A stretch of DNA of 64,000 bases from Lonicera japonica (GCA_021464415.1 CM038464.1:248001-312000), one strand, 5' to 3'; positions 20,406-31,854 are shown, counted from the first letter of the stretch. The notes: generated by a model not told the origin, from the sequence alone. Numbers and translations: made by a program.

Positions 20406-22255
20406 GAATAAAACTTTTACTCAGTGAATATAAATGAAATATGCAAAGTAATCAATTTCAAGAACAAGTAATAAATATAAATGCAAATAAATAAAGAGCT
20501 TGAGTTAGAGAGATTGAACATAGTGAGACTATGATGTTTTGTTCTCACAGTTCGATTGTTTAGACCATACTTTCGTGCCCGGATAATGCCCCGAGAAGAT
20601 TCACTAAAATCGATTTTCTTCCAGGTGAAAATCAAACCTTTACAAGTGTAATCTTCCTCACTACACTCAACAAGTGTTATTCTTCTCACAACACTTTACA
20701 AGTGTGATTCTACTCACCACACTCAACAAGTATGATTTTACTCACCACACTTAACACAAGAATTAACATTCTTGCTATCCTATGAGATAAACATCTCACA
20801 ATTGATGGATAAAGATAATTTGGTGATTCACACCAATAAACAATAACTCTCAAGTGTATTTGAAGATTACAAACGAAGCTCACACTAGAGTTATCAAGAT
20901 TGATCAATAAATAAGCTCAAAGATGAAGAATATGATCAATGAAATGAATTGAATACTTGAATAACTTTGTATATATGTAAAATGAGTTGGTATATTGATT
21001 CAAGTATATTAAAATATGTATATGACCTCATATATATAGCTTGCAAAAGTATATGTGTGACGCCCTGCGAGTGATGGAGTACACCCTTGGGTGGAGGAAA
21101 GGTAGCTCAAAGGGGGCATCCCACACCGGAAGATGGGGATCCTTGGAAACCCATATAAGTAAGAATCGGTCGCTAATTAAGTACGAGGCCTTTTGGGAGG
21201 CTTACTGGCTTCGGATCCCATGAGAACTTCGAAGTTAAGCGTGCTTGGGCCATAGCAATCCCACGATGGGTGACCCCTTGGAAAGCTGGTCGTGAGCTCC
21301 CAAAAACAAAGCCGTGAGGGTAGACGTTCCGGGGTTGAGGCCCGGCTGGATGCTACCCAAAGCGGACAATATCGTACTGAGGTGGGACCGAGTCGTTACA
21401 ATATGGCCGTTAGGGATGATTAAGAAACGTTTTGGGTCAAAGGTATACATTTTCAAATTTTCCAACAGCTAGTTTTGACAAAAAAATCAAATTTGTTTTG
21501 ATAATTTCTCTGAATCTGACTGTTGGATCGTACTCAAATTTTAGTAAAAAGTGATAAGAGATGTTGTCTAACTATTGTAAAAATTTCAAAATAATCGGAG
21601 TCCGGCAAGGCCTCCATCATACCGTTAGATCAAAACTGTGCAAAAACTGAGCGAATTTTAAATATAAAATAAAAACATTTTTGTAATTTAGCAATTTAGT
21701 TCTAAATACAATTATAATGATTTTTGAACCTCAAAGATATGTTTCTAAGATACCTATTTTTATGAGAGCTTAAAATATGATCATTTAAAATTAATATGAA
21801 TTTATTTTAAAACTCGGTCTTTGTAAAAAGATGTTTTTCAAAGAAATTCAATTTCAAGCTTGTTTAAATCAATCTTTAAAAGATGTATGAATATGTTTGA
21901 GTTATAAATATTGATCAATCAAGAAACTTAACATAAATCCTAAGCAGTCACTCAATTATCGAATTAACGAGTCTTCGAATGCTTTGATTTGTTTCTTCAA
22001 TATGATCTTCACTTGCATTATTTGCCTTGAATTTTTTTTATTTATTCCTTTGATCTTTGATCTTCATGAATTGCATGAGTTCATGTGAGAGTATAGAGAA
22101 TCTCGTGGAGTGGTGATACACTTGATAAGGTTTCGGTTTTAGTTCTCGGGATACTTCGTGAAAAATAATGCAGCTTGTTAAATCGGTTTAAACCAAATAC
22201 ATGTAAAATACACATGATTAACTTTTTGTCATTATCAAAATAAGATTAAGACCTT
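20406..22255. repeat. Direct repeat copy 1, probable copia LTR-derived, interrupted
   Basis: Most of this block recurs at 22320-23531 (for example AATAAATAAAGAGCTTGAG at about 20484 and 22405, and the TCAAAACTGTGCAAAAACTG block at about 21631 and 23175). Inside are four tandem units of about 31 bp around ACAAGTGTGATTCTACTCAC (20640-20760). Copy 1 differs by a Cassandra-type LTR at 21056-21400 and by about 290 bp near 21870-22165 that copy 2 lacks. It ends with CAACAATCTCCCC at about 22263. Two such copies beside a gag remnant suggest LTRs of one copia family, but no clean LTR ends are visible. Confidence 0.65.
21056..21400 (+). mobile_element. Cassandra-type (5S-bearing TRIM) solo LTR
   Basis: Starts TGTGACGCCC, ends GAGTCGTTACA (terminal inverted repeat TGTGACG/CGTTACA), 345 bp, with a 5-bp duplication ATATG at 21051-21055 and 21401-21405. 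The middle carries a 5S rRNA-like segment: GGATCCCATGAGAACTTC, AAGTTAAGCGTGCTTGGGC (A box/intermediate element region, 21233-21251) and GATGGGTGACCCCTTGG (C box, about 21265). Cassandra elements are known for LTRs containing a 5S-derived Pol III promoter. This copy is a solo LTR, not a 5S gene: the 5S match is partial and the ends are retroelement ends. Confidence 0.92.
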
Positions 22256-22319
22256 CTAGGTCAACAATCTCCCCTTTTTTAATGATGACAATAAATTAAT
22301 ATGCGTTATCAAAAAATAA

Positions 22320-23531
22320 AAGAATAAAACTTTAACTCAATGAATATTAAGGAAATATGCAAATTAATCAATCTCAGGAACAAGCAATAAATATAAATGC
22401 AAATAAATAAAGAGCTTGAGTTAGAGAGATTGAACCGAGTAAGACTATGATGTTTTGTTCTCGCAGTTCGGTTGTTTAGACCATACTTCCGCGCTCGGAT
22501 AGTGCCCCGAGAAGTTCCACTAAAACCGATTTTCTTCCAGGTGAAAATCAAACCTTTACAAGTGTAATCTTCCTCACTACACTCAACAAGTGTTATTCTT
22601 TTCACATCAATCTACAAGTTTGATTCTACTCACCACACTCAACAAGTATGATTCTACTCACCACACTTAACACAAAAATTAACCTTCTGGCTATCCTATG
22701 AGATAAACATCACACAATTGATGAATAAAGATAATTTGGTGATTCACACCATAAACAATAACTCTCAAGTGTATTTGAAGATTACAAATGAAGCTCACAC
22801 TAGAGTTATCAAGATTGATCCAATAAATAAGCTTAAAGATGAAGAATATGATCAATGAATTGAATACTTGAATAACTTTGTATATATGTAAAATGAGTTT
22901 GTAGATTAATTAAAGTGTATTAAAATATGTATAGGACCTCATATATATAGTCGTTGGGGGTGATTAAGAAAGGTTTTGGGTCAAATGTATACATTTTCAA
23001 ATTTTCCAACAGCTAGTTTTGACAAAAAAATTAAATTTGTTTTCACAATTTTTTCGAATTTGACCGTTGTATCATGCTCAAATTTTAGTCAAAAGTGCTA
23101 AGGGATGTTATCTAACTATTGTAAAAATTTTAAAATGATCGGAGTCCGGGAAAGCCTCCATCATACCGTTAGATCAAAACTGTGCAAAAACTGAGCGAAT
23201 TTTAAATGTAAAATAAAAACATTTTTGCAATTTAGCAATTTAGTTCTAAATACAATTATAATGATTTGTGAACCTCAAAGATATGTTTCTAAGATACCTA
23301 TTTTTATGAGAGCTTAAAATATGATCATTTAAAATTAATATGAATTTATTTTAAAACTCGATCTTTGTAAAAAGATGTTTTTCAAAGAAATTCAATTTCA
23401 AGCTTGTTTGAATCAATTTAAGAACAATGCACCTTGTCAAATCGGTTTAAACCAAATACATTTAAAATATATGTAAAATACACATGATTAACTTTTTGTC
23501 ATTATCAAAATAAGATTGAGACCTTCTAGGC
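22320..23531. repeat. Direct repeat copy 2, probable copia LTR-derived
   Basis: Aligns with 20406-22255 apart from the missing Cassandra LTR and a 290-bp gap. It retains the 31-bp tandem units (about 22555-22672). It runs straight into gag-like coding at CTTCTAGG|CTAAAAG (about 23531), whereas copy 1 continues with CAACAATC at the same point; this marks a rearrangement breakpoint. Confidence 0.65.
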
Positions 23532-25154
23532 TAAAAGATATTGTTAATTCTCTTTACAACCTGAATGAAATAATTCCCGAACATAGAGTTGTAAAGAAAA
23601 TTCTAAGATCTTTGCCAGACCGATTCGTTTCTAAAATTACTGTTATTGAAGAGAGTAAAGATCTTAATATTTTGAAAGAAAATCAACTTTTGGGTTTTCT
23701 TCAAACTTTTGAAATATATATGCTTTCCAAATCCTCATCACAAAGAAGGATTCAAATATTGAATTCAAAGCTATTTTTTTTCAAAATTATGATAATGAGG
23801 ATCTTGATCTCAATGAAGAAGAGATGGCCAATCTTGCTAAAAATCTCAAAAAATTCCTTAGGTTGAACAAAAATTTGAAAAATCATTCTAAACCTAATGG
23901 AAACAAAAACAATGATTGGTCATATAGTCAGAGAGGCAATCAAGGATTTCAAAAGCAATATGGGAATAATGGTGCCAAGAGCGATGGATGTTTTGAATGT
24001 TATGGGAAAGGTCATCAAGCTTGGGAATGTGCGACTAAATTTAACAAACTTAGGAAAATGAATCAAAATAATCGATCTATGCATGCTGCACTTAGTGATA
24101 ATGAGGATGCTTAACAAACCCATGATGAGTCGTGTCTAGCCTTAGTTGCCAGTTACACTTCACACGATTCCACCTCAGTTTCTAAGAAAGAAGAGAACAT
24201 CGAGTCTAGCTCATCTCACGAGTTAAATGATGCTTCCGATGAGAAAATTGAAAAACTTGATCTTCAAACAGCTTATGACCAGTTGTGTGAAGAATTGATT
24301 AAGACCAAAAAAAGAAATATAAACTTAACAATAAGTTGCAAATTTTTGATGAAAATATGATTCTCTTACAAAAGTGCGAAGGTTTAATTGAAAATCTTAA
24401 TGTTGAAAAAGACGTACTCTTGGTCAAAATGTCTGAATTTGAATTTTCAAGGCAGTCCCTCCTTAATGAGAATGAGAAGTTAAAAGATAACCTTACCTCT
24501 TTAGGTAAAGATAACGATAACTTTAAACTTAAAGTTACGCAACTCGAAAGAGAACTTGATAAGGCTAAAGTAGTCAAGGTTGATCTTTAGAATAGGTCCG
24601 AAAAACTCACTCACATGCTTACAAGACCTATTCGCTTCTCGAATGACAAAAATGGATTAGGTTTTGATAAATTTGCTCCATCCACATCGAATTCTAAAAA
24701 GGAACCAACTTTTGTCAAGGCAGACATTGAAAAGAATTTCTAGAAAGAAAAACCCATTAAGCAAGTTCAAGCCATTATAATTCCTAAACAGGCTTCCCAT
24801 TCACAAGAAGAGGTTTCTAAAGTGATCCATTTTAAAACATTTTAGCATACACTACCACAACCTTTTTGGTGTGCGTTTTGCAAACACAGGGGTCACTTAA
24901 AAGATTTTTGTTGGCAAGATAAGAAAAAGTTGTCAAAAGTTATCCCCAATAGACCTAAACCTAATAGTAGATTTGTTAGTTTTGAGGATAAGGTTAAGGT
25001 ATTTGTTTTCGAGTCTACTAGGATTATCAATCAGCTTAAAGCCTTAGGAATTGATGATGATTATAGATTTAGACATTCTAGGGGATATGAAAATGTTAGA
25101 ACTCCTTGTGTTGTTAAAATTTGGGTTCCCAAGGGGGCCGTTGCACCTACTTAG
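23532..25154 (+). pseudogene. Ty1/copia gag remnant (UBN2-type)
   Basis: The gag-like reading frame moves through several frames with stops. Order: UBN2-like helix region (DIVNSLYNLNEIIPEHRVV, ILRSLPDRF, ITVIEESKDLN) at 23532-23730; a CCHC knuckle CFECYGKGHQAWEC at about 23989-24030; a coiled-coil stretch at 24336-24590; a second knuckle CAFCKHRGHLKDFC at about 24868-24910; and KIWVPKG at about 25118, the motif that usually leads into protease. Protease, integrase and RT are absent. It is a broken relic with no expected function. The family assignment comes from motif order. Confidence 0.85.
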
Positions 25155-27399
25155 GTGATTAGGAGTTCGCCTAGCATACTTGGGGTTGGTTGGTTAGCTA
25201 CGCTAGGTATTTGTGTATAGGACCAGTCTTGTTTTAACTCCTTGCTTAGATCCCGATTTTTATACTTGTTTGGATTTTGTTGCAAAATTTGTTTCATTCC
25301 AAGATTCTTTTTGAATACTTGCATGCAATGTGATTGTTACTTTTCAATTCCAGATATCTCATGATTTTTTCATATAAATGCTTAATTTGAGATATATGTT
25401 TTATATTGCATTAATTGATTAAAACTGGTAGTATGCTATTTCAATCACATAAGAGTATGCGTGTATATTCCTCTTACTAAACTGCACGATATGTATTGGA
25501 ATATTTGAATAATCACATGGGTTAGACATGGTTCTTTAAATTGAAAATTTATAAGCTCCCATATATGGATTATTTAGGGAAAAATAGTCTAAGTATTGTG
25601 ATTATATGTAGTAAGTTTTGATGATGAAGTCTTTGATTGAAAATTTAAAAGACATGCAAAGTGTGAAAAAAATGTAGAGGGGATGAAAAAGGGCTATTAT
25701 AGTGGAAGGAGAACCGTAGCTCCCAAAAATGGTGTATAGCTGACCTCCACTACGCGGTGAAAGCCTCCATCAATTTGATTGATTGCTTACATATTTAAAT
25801 CTCATTAAACAAATGCTACTCAAGGTTGTTGTGTTTTTAGTTCTTGTGCTTACAGAATTGGTTTCACACAGTGTGATTCATTGAATTGATACAGTTGATA
25901 GAAAATTCAAGGTGTTGGCATGTCTTGTATTTTCTAGATTGTAGTAGGCTTTTTGATCTTTGTAATTGTAATTACGTTTGGGATTGCGTCATTATAGTTA
26001 TTGAGTCATCGAGTCTGTTTAGGCTGTAATAGTGTTTTGTCTCAGAATAGCCAGAGGGTGAGATTGTAAAGTTGATTTTTTTATTAGCTTAATTCCTTCG
26101 ACGAGGACACAATTTTTCCATGCTGTAATTTGTTCGAGTTGTTCGAGTTCTCACTCGAAAAATCCAAGTTTCCAAGATAGTCGATTCTCAAATATCTCAT
26201 TCATATTACTTTGGTAAGGTTTGAAAAGTCTTTGCTTAGGTGGTGATATCCTATTGGTTCTTAAAAAGTGATTTCTACAAAGTTCCTTTGAAAATGACAT
26301 AAAGTTAGAAATCATCTTGGACTTTTCTTAATTTTAATCATAAAGATCTTTCTTGAAAAATCTCAAATTAAATCAGGTTCAATGTTTTTAGATACTCATT
26401 AAAGCAACCTTAAGTGTTTTGGATACTCCTAATCGAGTACAAAACACAACAAAATTAATATGGCAATTTTGTTTTTGCGGAATGGTATGCCAAATTCAAA
26501 TACCGATCCAACAGTAAAAATTGGGTGAAATCTGCAGTTGCAGACCGGTATGCTGAAAAGCAGATATCGGTCCAGCGTTTAAAACATTCCTGATTTTTCA
26601 ACTGCGGACCGGTATGCTGAAAATGCAATACCGGTTTGGCTTGTAGATTCTGCTGATCTGTATTTTCCATCCACTTGCCTTCCTTTTTACAACTTTTATC
26701 ACACTTTTCAAGGCACGAAAATACATTGAATCAAGGTTTATTTCTAGATATTTTTCAAGCAAATTGCATAGCTTTTTGAACCTAAAAACTTCTATATATT
26801 CAAGGCTTTTGCTACATATTTCATAAGCTTTTCTTTTGAAAAATATAAAACATATTTGTGTTTTTGAAAAGCAAAATCAATCACCACCTAGAGTTTTGAT
26901 TTTCACATGCCAAAAGAGTAGTTCTTCCTTAAAAAGAACTACAAATCTCAAAATCTTGTTTCAACCTTTTATTGTCAAGATAATCGAAATGAGTCCAAGG
27001 CGCATGATGCGTTGTATTTGAATTCAAGTGATTCGAAGGGAACTGTACACATTAAAGGTGGAAACTACAGTAGCTTTTGAGTGAGTCAAGTCTTGTAGGT
27101 CTGTAATTTTGATTAAGTTGTTTGTAAACTCTTGTGTTATAGTAATAAGCTTTTGAGGACTATTGCTACACAAGTAGGGATACCTCGTTAATTATGGTGT
27201 TGCTTGTTTGTTTAATTGGTTTGTTCTCTACTGCATGCTAGACAAACGCAACAACGATTTAGAATTAAAATTGGTAGAAACCTAGAATTTATTATTGGGC
27301 TTCACTTTTACTAAACAGATTTTATTGAGTAACCATTTTCAATACAACTAGGTAATCCTTCTTTCGGCATCGTTTTTCACCCCCCCTAAAAAATCCCAT
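25155..27399. repeat. Non-coding, LTR-like tract with palindromic repeat units
   Basis: No coding sequence. Three units of 62-64 bp near 26476, 26540 and 26602 carry GACCGGTATGC and its partner ATACCGGTTTGG or ATATCGGTCCAGC; the same bipartite motif occurs in the gypsy solo LTR at 10749-10855. Position after a copia gag remnant suggests LTR or untranslated retroelement sequence, but boundaries are not visible. It ends with CACCCCCCCTAAAA at about 27379. Confidence 0.5.
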
Positions 27400-28380
27400 T
27401 TAGTTGCTTAAAAAGACACAAAGACCCTTTATTCCATGTCAAAAAGAAGATCACCAAGGAAATAGATGTAATGCATTGAAAATGAGCAATAACAAGATTA
27501 TTTTACTTGAATGTGAGTTCAATCCGAGTTTACTCATCTGGGTGGCCTTCTGAGTCATCCGAGTCATCTATACCAACAAAGTCATCGGTATTCGTACTTT
27601 GTTCATCGGTATCCTAGTAATTTTTTTCACTATACTGGAACAACTGAGTTGGAACCTGCTCACATAACTGATCATTGTCATTCCAGGGACGGAGACCAAA
27701 CGTAACACATTTTAGGACTTGAGATAGGTCAGTATTATTACAATCACAAATGTATTAAAGAAAAATACCCAGTCAACATTATAAGGTTCTCTTGCTGTCT
27801 TTGCTAGATTGTATGAGTACCATTGAACAGTTTCAGCATTTGGGTGCTAATTATTTTCAGGTAAAGTTCTTAATGGGCCATGGAACTTTATGAGGACATA
27901 TCTAGCATGATGTGTGCGAAGGTCTTCTTTCTATTGTCGAAGATGTTTGAACTATGAAAGGAATGTAGCGGTATGCATTGCAGATGGACCGCCAAGTTCA
28001 TAATAACGAACTTCTGGTTCTTCTAGGGCAAGGTTGATGTACGAATATAACCCTGGAGAATCAAATAGAAAAGTAACAGTGTGTCTCATGGTAAAATACT
28101 ATAAGAAACAAAGAGCTGTCTTTGGAACATGTGCCGGGTAGTGAATATGGAACAACGGGCATAACATATATTTTGAATGACATTTAAGACCTCTAAAAAT
28201 TAGACCATGTTTTCTGACTGTGATTTTAAGGAACTTTTGACAAAGGTCACGATCTCTTACTTGAAGACTGTATCGGAAGATTTTGTTTTGAATCCTATCT
28301 GGAAGTTGGGACATTGAAGGGCCATTATCTTAGAAATCAACCGAAAAAATTGGACAGATGTATGGGATGGCGATTGGAGG
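27400..28380 (-). pseudogene. Caulimovirid polyprotein C-terminal remnant
   Basis: Follows the RNase H domain on the minus strand. Short readable stretches (FDSPGLYSYINLALEEPEV near 28050, an acidic DDSDDSEGHP near 27560) alternate with stops. A partial second copy lies at 30889-31119 plus 31716-31779. Role of this part of the polyprotein is not known to me. Inactive. Confidence 0.7.
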
Positions 28381-29590
28381 CTGGATCATGTGGTCGTGAA
28401 AAGAAATCAGCAATGAAGTTATCTTTTCCCTTGACATGTATGACATCAAAGGACCATTGGGAAAACTAATCTAACCAACATAGAAGCTGCGCATGAGGGA
28501 TCATCTTTTGCTTGAATTGCAGCATTTTTGGAAATGAAGTCACGTCCAACTCTATTTTAAAGTGATGTCCTATGAGATGAAACTGGAATTTCTCAATTCC
28601 TTGTTTAACAGCAAGTATCTCTTTGAACGTCGAGTGATAGTGCAACTCGAAGGGCTTGAACTTGCCACTTTTATAGCCACAAACATTTATCTTCTTTTTA
28701 TTTTCTTCAATTAATATGGCAGCCCAATACATATCGACAACATTCGTTTGTAAGATACGTATACCAATAGAGGGAATTTGTAGTGGAGAAAGTATAGCAG
28801 TTAGGCCTTTTAAAGCTTTGACACTTTCAATATGGACCTTGGACCAATGAGGAGGTGACTTCCTAAGCAAACTGGTGAGAATAGAAGTAAACTTTGCAAC
28901 TTTGGGAATAAATTGAGCCATGTAGTTTACTAATCCAATAAACTGTTGGACCTGCTTGATTGATGTAAGTACTTCAGGGAATTTGAGCAGGTCACGAGCA
29001 ATGTGGGGCTATATATAAAACTTTCCATCTAAAATCTTTATTCCTAGGAACTCAATTTCAGTTGTAACAATGACCATCTTCTTTTTTGAGAGCATCACAC
29101 CATGCTGGGTTACAATTTGAAAGAAGTGGTTAAGTAACTGACAATGGGTTGCTTCATCTGGTGAAAACAACAAGATATCAACAATATAGACCAAGGCATT
29201 ATGTAAGAGTGGTTGAAAAATATGCATCATAGCCTTTTAAAATACTGCAAGAGCATTCTTTAATCCAAACAACATAACCGTCCATTGGAAATAGTGGCTT
29301 GGAATACAGAAAGCGGTCTTATGACGAATATCTTTATGGATACCTAATTGCCAAAATCCTGCTTTCAGGTCAAACTTAGAGAAAAATTTGGCATTTGATA
29401 GCTGGCTAAACATAGAGTGCTTTTGGGGCAATGGAAACTTGTTATTGACCAGGAAATGGTTAAGATGTTGATAATTGATAGCTGTCCATTGAAAATGGTG
29501 GCTTGGAATACAGAAAGCAGTCTTATGACGATCATCTTTATGGATACCTAATTGCCAAAATCCTGCTTTTAGGTCAAACTTGAAGAAAAC
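28381..29590 (-). pseudogene. Endogenous caulimovirid RT-RNase H remnant
   Basis: Minus-strand reading from about 29590: RT palm blocks (KFDLKAGFWQLGIHK, HKTAFCIPSH, PLPQKHSMFSQLS), then a catalytic-site relic YIVDILLFSPDE near 29180 in which the first catalytic Asp of the usual YIDDIL/YVDDIL is lost, EIEFLGIKI, then RNase H with HYHSTFKEILAVKQGIEKF and, past a stop, FDVIHVKGKDNFIADFFSR near 28400. The style fits the Caulimoviridae, most like endogenous florendovirus/petuvirus-type sequences. About 106 bp of the palm is present twice (29279-29384, 29483-29589). Stops, a mutated active site and the duplication make it dead. Confidence 0.88.
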
Positions 29591-29592
29591 TT

Positions 29593-29946
29593 GGAAAGCC
29601 GAGCCGTTATAGTGAATTGGCTCGTGAAGAATTCTTACAGATGAAGTGTTCTTTAAAAAACAAGGATTTAGAAAAACACTATGATCGCATGTCACAAAGG
29701 TTTTATGCCATCGGTGGAATAGATGACTTGAACCTAAAACAAGCTTTTCTAAATTCATTCCCGGATGCTTTAACCACAGAAGTTCAAAAAGTAATGACGC
29801 TCCAAAATATCAATCTCCAGCATATCATTATTGCACATATTTATGAACACATGAATGATGCTATTGAGCGCCTTTGTAACCAAAAAAAATCCATTGACAA
29901 TGTTGCTTGTACAGGAAAGATGCTGACTTATAGCAAGAAGAAGTAA
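29593..29946 (+). pseudogene. Caulimovirid coat-protein fragment, opposite orientation
   Basis: An open stretch on the plus strand reads SELAREEFLQMKCSLKNKD, then RMSQRFYAIGGIDD, then LKQAFLNSFPD, the helical region before the zinc knuckle of caulimovirid capsid domains. It begins within a few bases of where the minus-strand RT fragment stops (29590), so the two viral pieces are head-to-head. The knuckle and the rest of the polyprotein are missing. An (ATT)n microsatellite follows at once. Confidence 0.8.
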
Positions 29947-29947
29947 T

Positions 29948-29973
29948 TTATTATTATTATTATTATTATTATA
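29948..29973. repeat. (ATT)n microsatellite at viral fragment end
   Basis: A TTA/ATT run starts two bases after the coat-fragment stop. The other viral copy likewise ends against an AAT array at 31780. Confidence 0.85.
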
Positions 29974-30559
29974 AAGATTTAAGAATCAAGTATACATATT
30001 CTTTTATGTTGACAAATACAGAATACCTACTTCATGTTTATCAAATTTTCAATATATAGTCATATAAAGTATTCATGATCATGTAATTAATTAGTCATCA
30101 TGACATTTGATATATAATTTATAATACGAATAGTATTTTCTTTCACTGGAATGGTTTGTGAGAGAATAATTATGCAAACAACATACCATAAACATTTGAG
30201 ATTTATTTTGTGATTTTTTTTTTATGAAATTATGTGAAATAAATTAGCCTACAAACAATTCTAAAAAAAATTCATCAAAATTTTAATTTTTTTTGAAAGG
30301 ATCACCATTCTCAAGTATTTTTCTTTTTCTTTTTTGTTGTACATAAACTTTTTTCTTTTTAAAATTGTAGCATCTTATCATTTAATAATTAATTTAAAGT
30401 TTAGAGTTTTCGGAATTAATAAAATAAATTATTTAATACTTATGTTTTTTGTTGACCTTTGTAATAAATTTCGATTCAAATTTGAAATCTTTGATTGAGA
30501 TGTTTAGTTTGAATTTGAGCTTTTATTATATTTATTTTATTAATTTAAAATCATACCAG
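29974..30559. other. AT-rich spacer between viral fragments
   Basis: I see no ORF, viral motif or element ends here. It is extremely AT-rich with several T-runs. Confidence 0.5.
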
Positions 30560-30888
30560 AATAACAAGAATAAACAAGCGGAACAGTAAACGAGAAGAGT
30601 TTAAGCAAACATCAAACGTTTATTTCACAAACAGAGAATTACAACCTCAGCAAACCAAATAGCTTATAAGCCAATCGACTTCCAAAAAACCCTCCCCTAA
30701 AACAAGAAATAAGAGGTACTTTATATAGCTAGCTAGGGCCAAATACAACCACACAACACAACTTTTAAAAAGCAGAAGATGCTTCTCGAGATATACAAAA
30801 CTAAAACAAACAGTACAAGCACAAAAAATTAAAACAACTGGTCCAAACAGGAGAATCCTATGCGCTTTTGTCGTGATGCTGCCAACAG
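30560..30888 (-). promoter_or_regulatory. Probable caulimovirid intergenic/promoter relic
   Basis: On the minus strand this follows the polyprotein C-terminal fragment. It holds TATATAAAG at 30727-30719 and AATAAA at 30624-30619, about 100 bases apart. Caulimovirids keep their single pregenomic promoter and a nearby poly(A) signal in the intergenic region after the last ORF, so order and spacing fit. Activity is unknown; assignment is inference. Confidence 0.5.
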
Positions 30889-31778
30889 TGAGTTCAATTC
30901 GAGTTTACTCATCTGGGTGGCCTTCTGAGTCATCCGAGTCATCCATACCAACAAAGTTATTGGTATCCGTACTTTGTTCACCAGTATCCCAGTAATTGTT
31001 TTCACTATACTAGAACTACTGAGTTGCAACCTGCTCACATAACTTATCATTATCATTCCAAGGACGGAGACCAAACTTAACAAATTCTGGGACTTGAGAT
31101 AGGTCAATATTATTGCAATTAGGGGTGTTTTCGGTTTCGGTCGGGGTAGAAACTAGGGTACCCTAAACCCTCCCCAAACTTTATAGTTCGGTTTCGGTTT
31201 TCATACCTATAAAACCCAAACCCTCCCCAAATTATTCGGGTTCGGTCCGTTTCGGTCTCATTCGATTTTTTTATTGTTAAAACTTTAGTTCAAAATTGTA
31301 CTAAAAATATAAATTCACTCAAAAGACACTATAAAAAAATTATATAATGTATTTATTTTAACAATTAGCTTAAGTAATTATTTATAAATGTGAATAATCC
31401 ATAGGGTTGAGTCATTTATATAATGTAAATGTTGTAAGAAAGTTTTATTTTTTTTTCAACGTACTGTAAGACAACTTAAGTAATTACATTAAGTTAGCAA
31501 ATATTTTTTTTTTAAAGATTCATTTTTTTTGGTCCAATTTGAGGACCCTGAATCCCCAACCCATACCGACTCAAATCAATCGGTTTCGGTTTTTGATTTT
31601 GATTTTGATTTCGGTTTTGGTTTTTTTTTTCGATTTGGGAAATTTTGGATTGCAACGGATTGGTTTGATTCGTTCGTTCAGTTTTCAGATTTCTGACAAC
31701 ACTCCTAATTGCAATCACAAATGTATTGGAGAAAAAATACCCAGTCAACATTATAAGGTTCTCTTGCTATCTTTGTTA

Positions 31779-31779
<1 letters not shown>
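30889..31779 (-). pseudogene. Second copy of caulimovirid C-terminal region, split by hAT element
   Basis: 30889-31119 and 31716-31779 match 27513-27744 and 27745-27808 closely by eye. The two halves are separated by the hAT-like element at 31120-31707. Similarity stops at 31779, where an AAT array begins. Confidence 0.88.
31120..31707. mobile_element. Non-autonomous hAT element (588 bp) in viral relic
   Basis: Exact 8-bp duplication ATTGCAAT at 31112-31119 and 31708-31715. Ends TAGGGGTGTTTTCGG and, reverse-complemented, TAGGAGTGTTGTCAG. The unoccupied site survives in the sister copy as ATTACAAT at 27737-27744. The interior has GGTTTCGGTTTT-type words and no ORF. A different subfamily from the three TAGGGGTGGCA elements. 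Confidence 0.93.

Positions 31780-31854
<75 letters not shown>

Noticed and set aside
21200..21330. Functional 5S rRNA gene
   Set aside because: The match is partial and lies inside a 345-bp LTR with TG..CA ends and a 5-bp target duplication; it is a Cassandra-type LTR.
29237..29758. One 173-codon minus-strand viral gene
   Set aside because: Only the part below about 29590 is RT; the rest is antisense to the plus-strand coat fragment, and the RT part contains a duplicated block.
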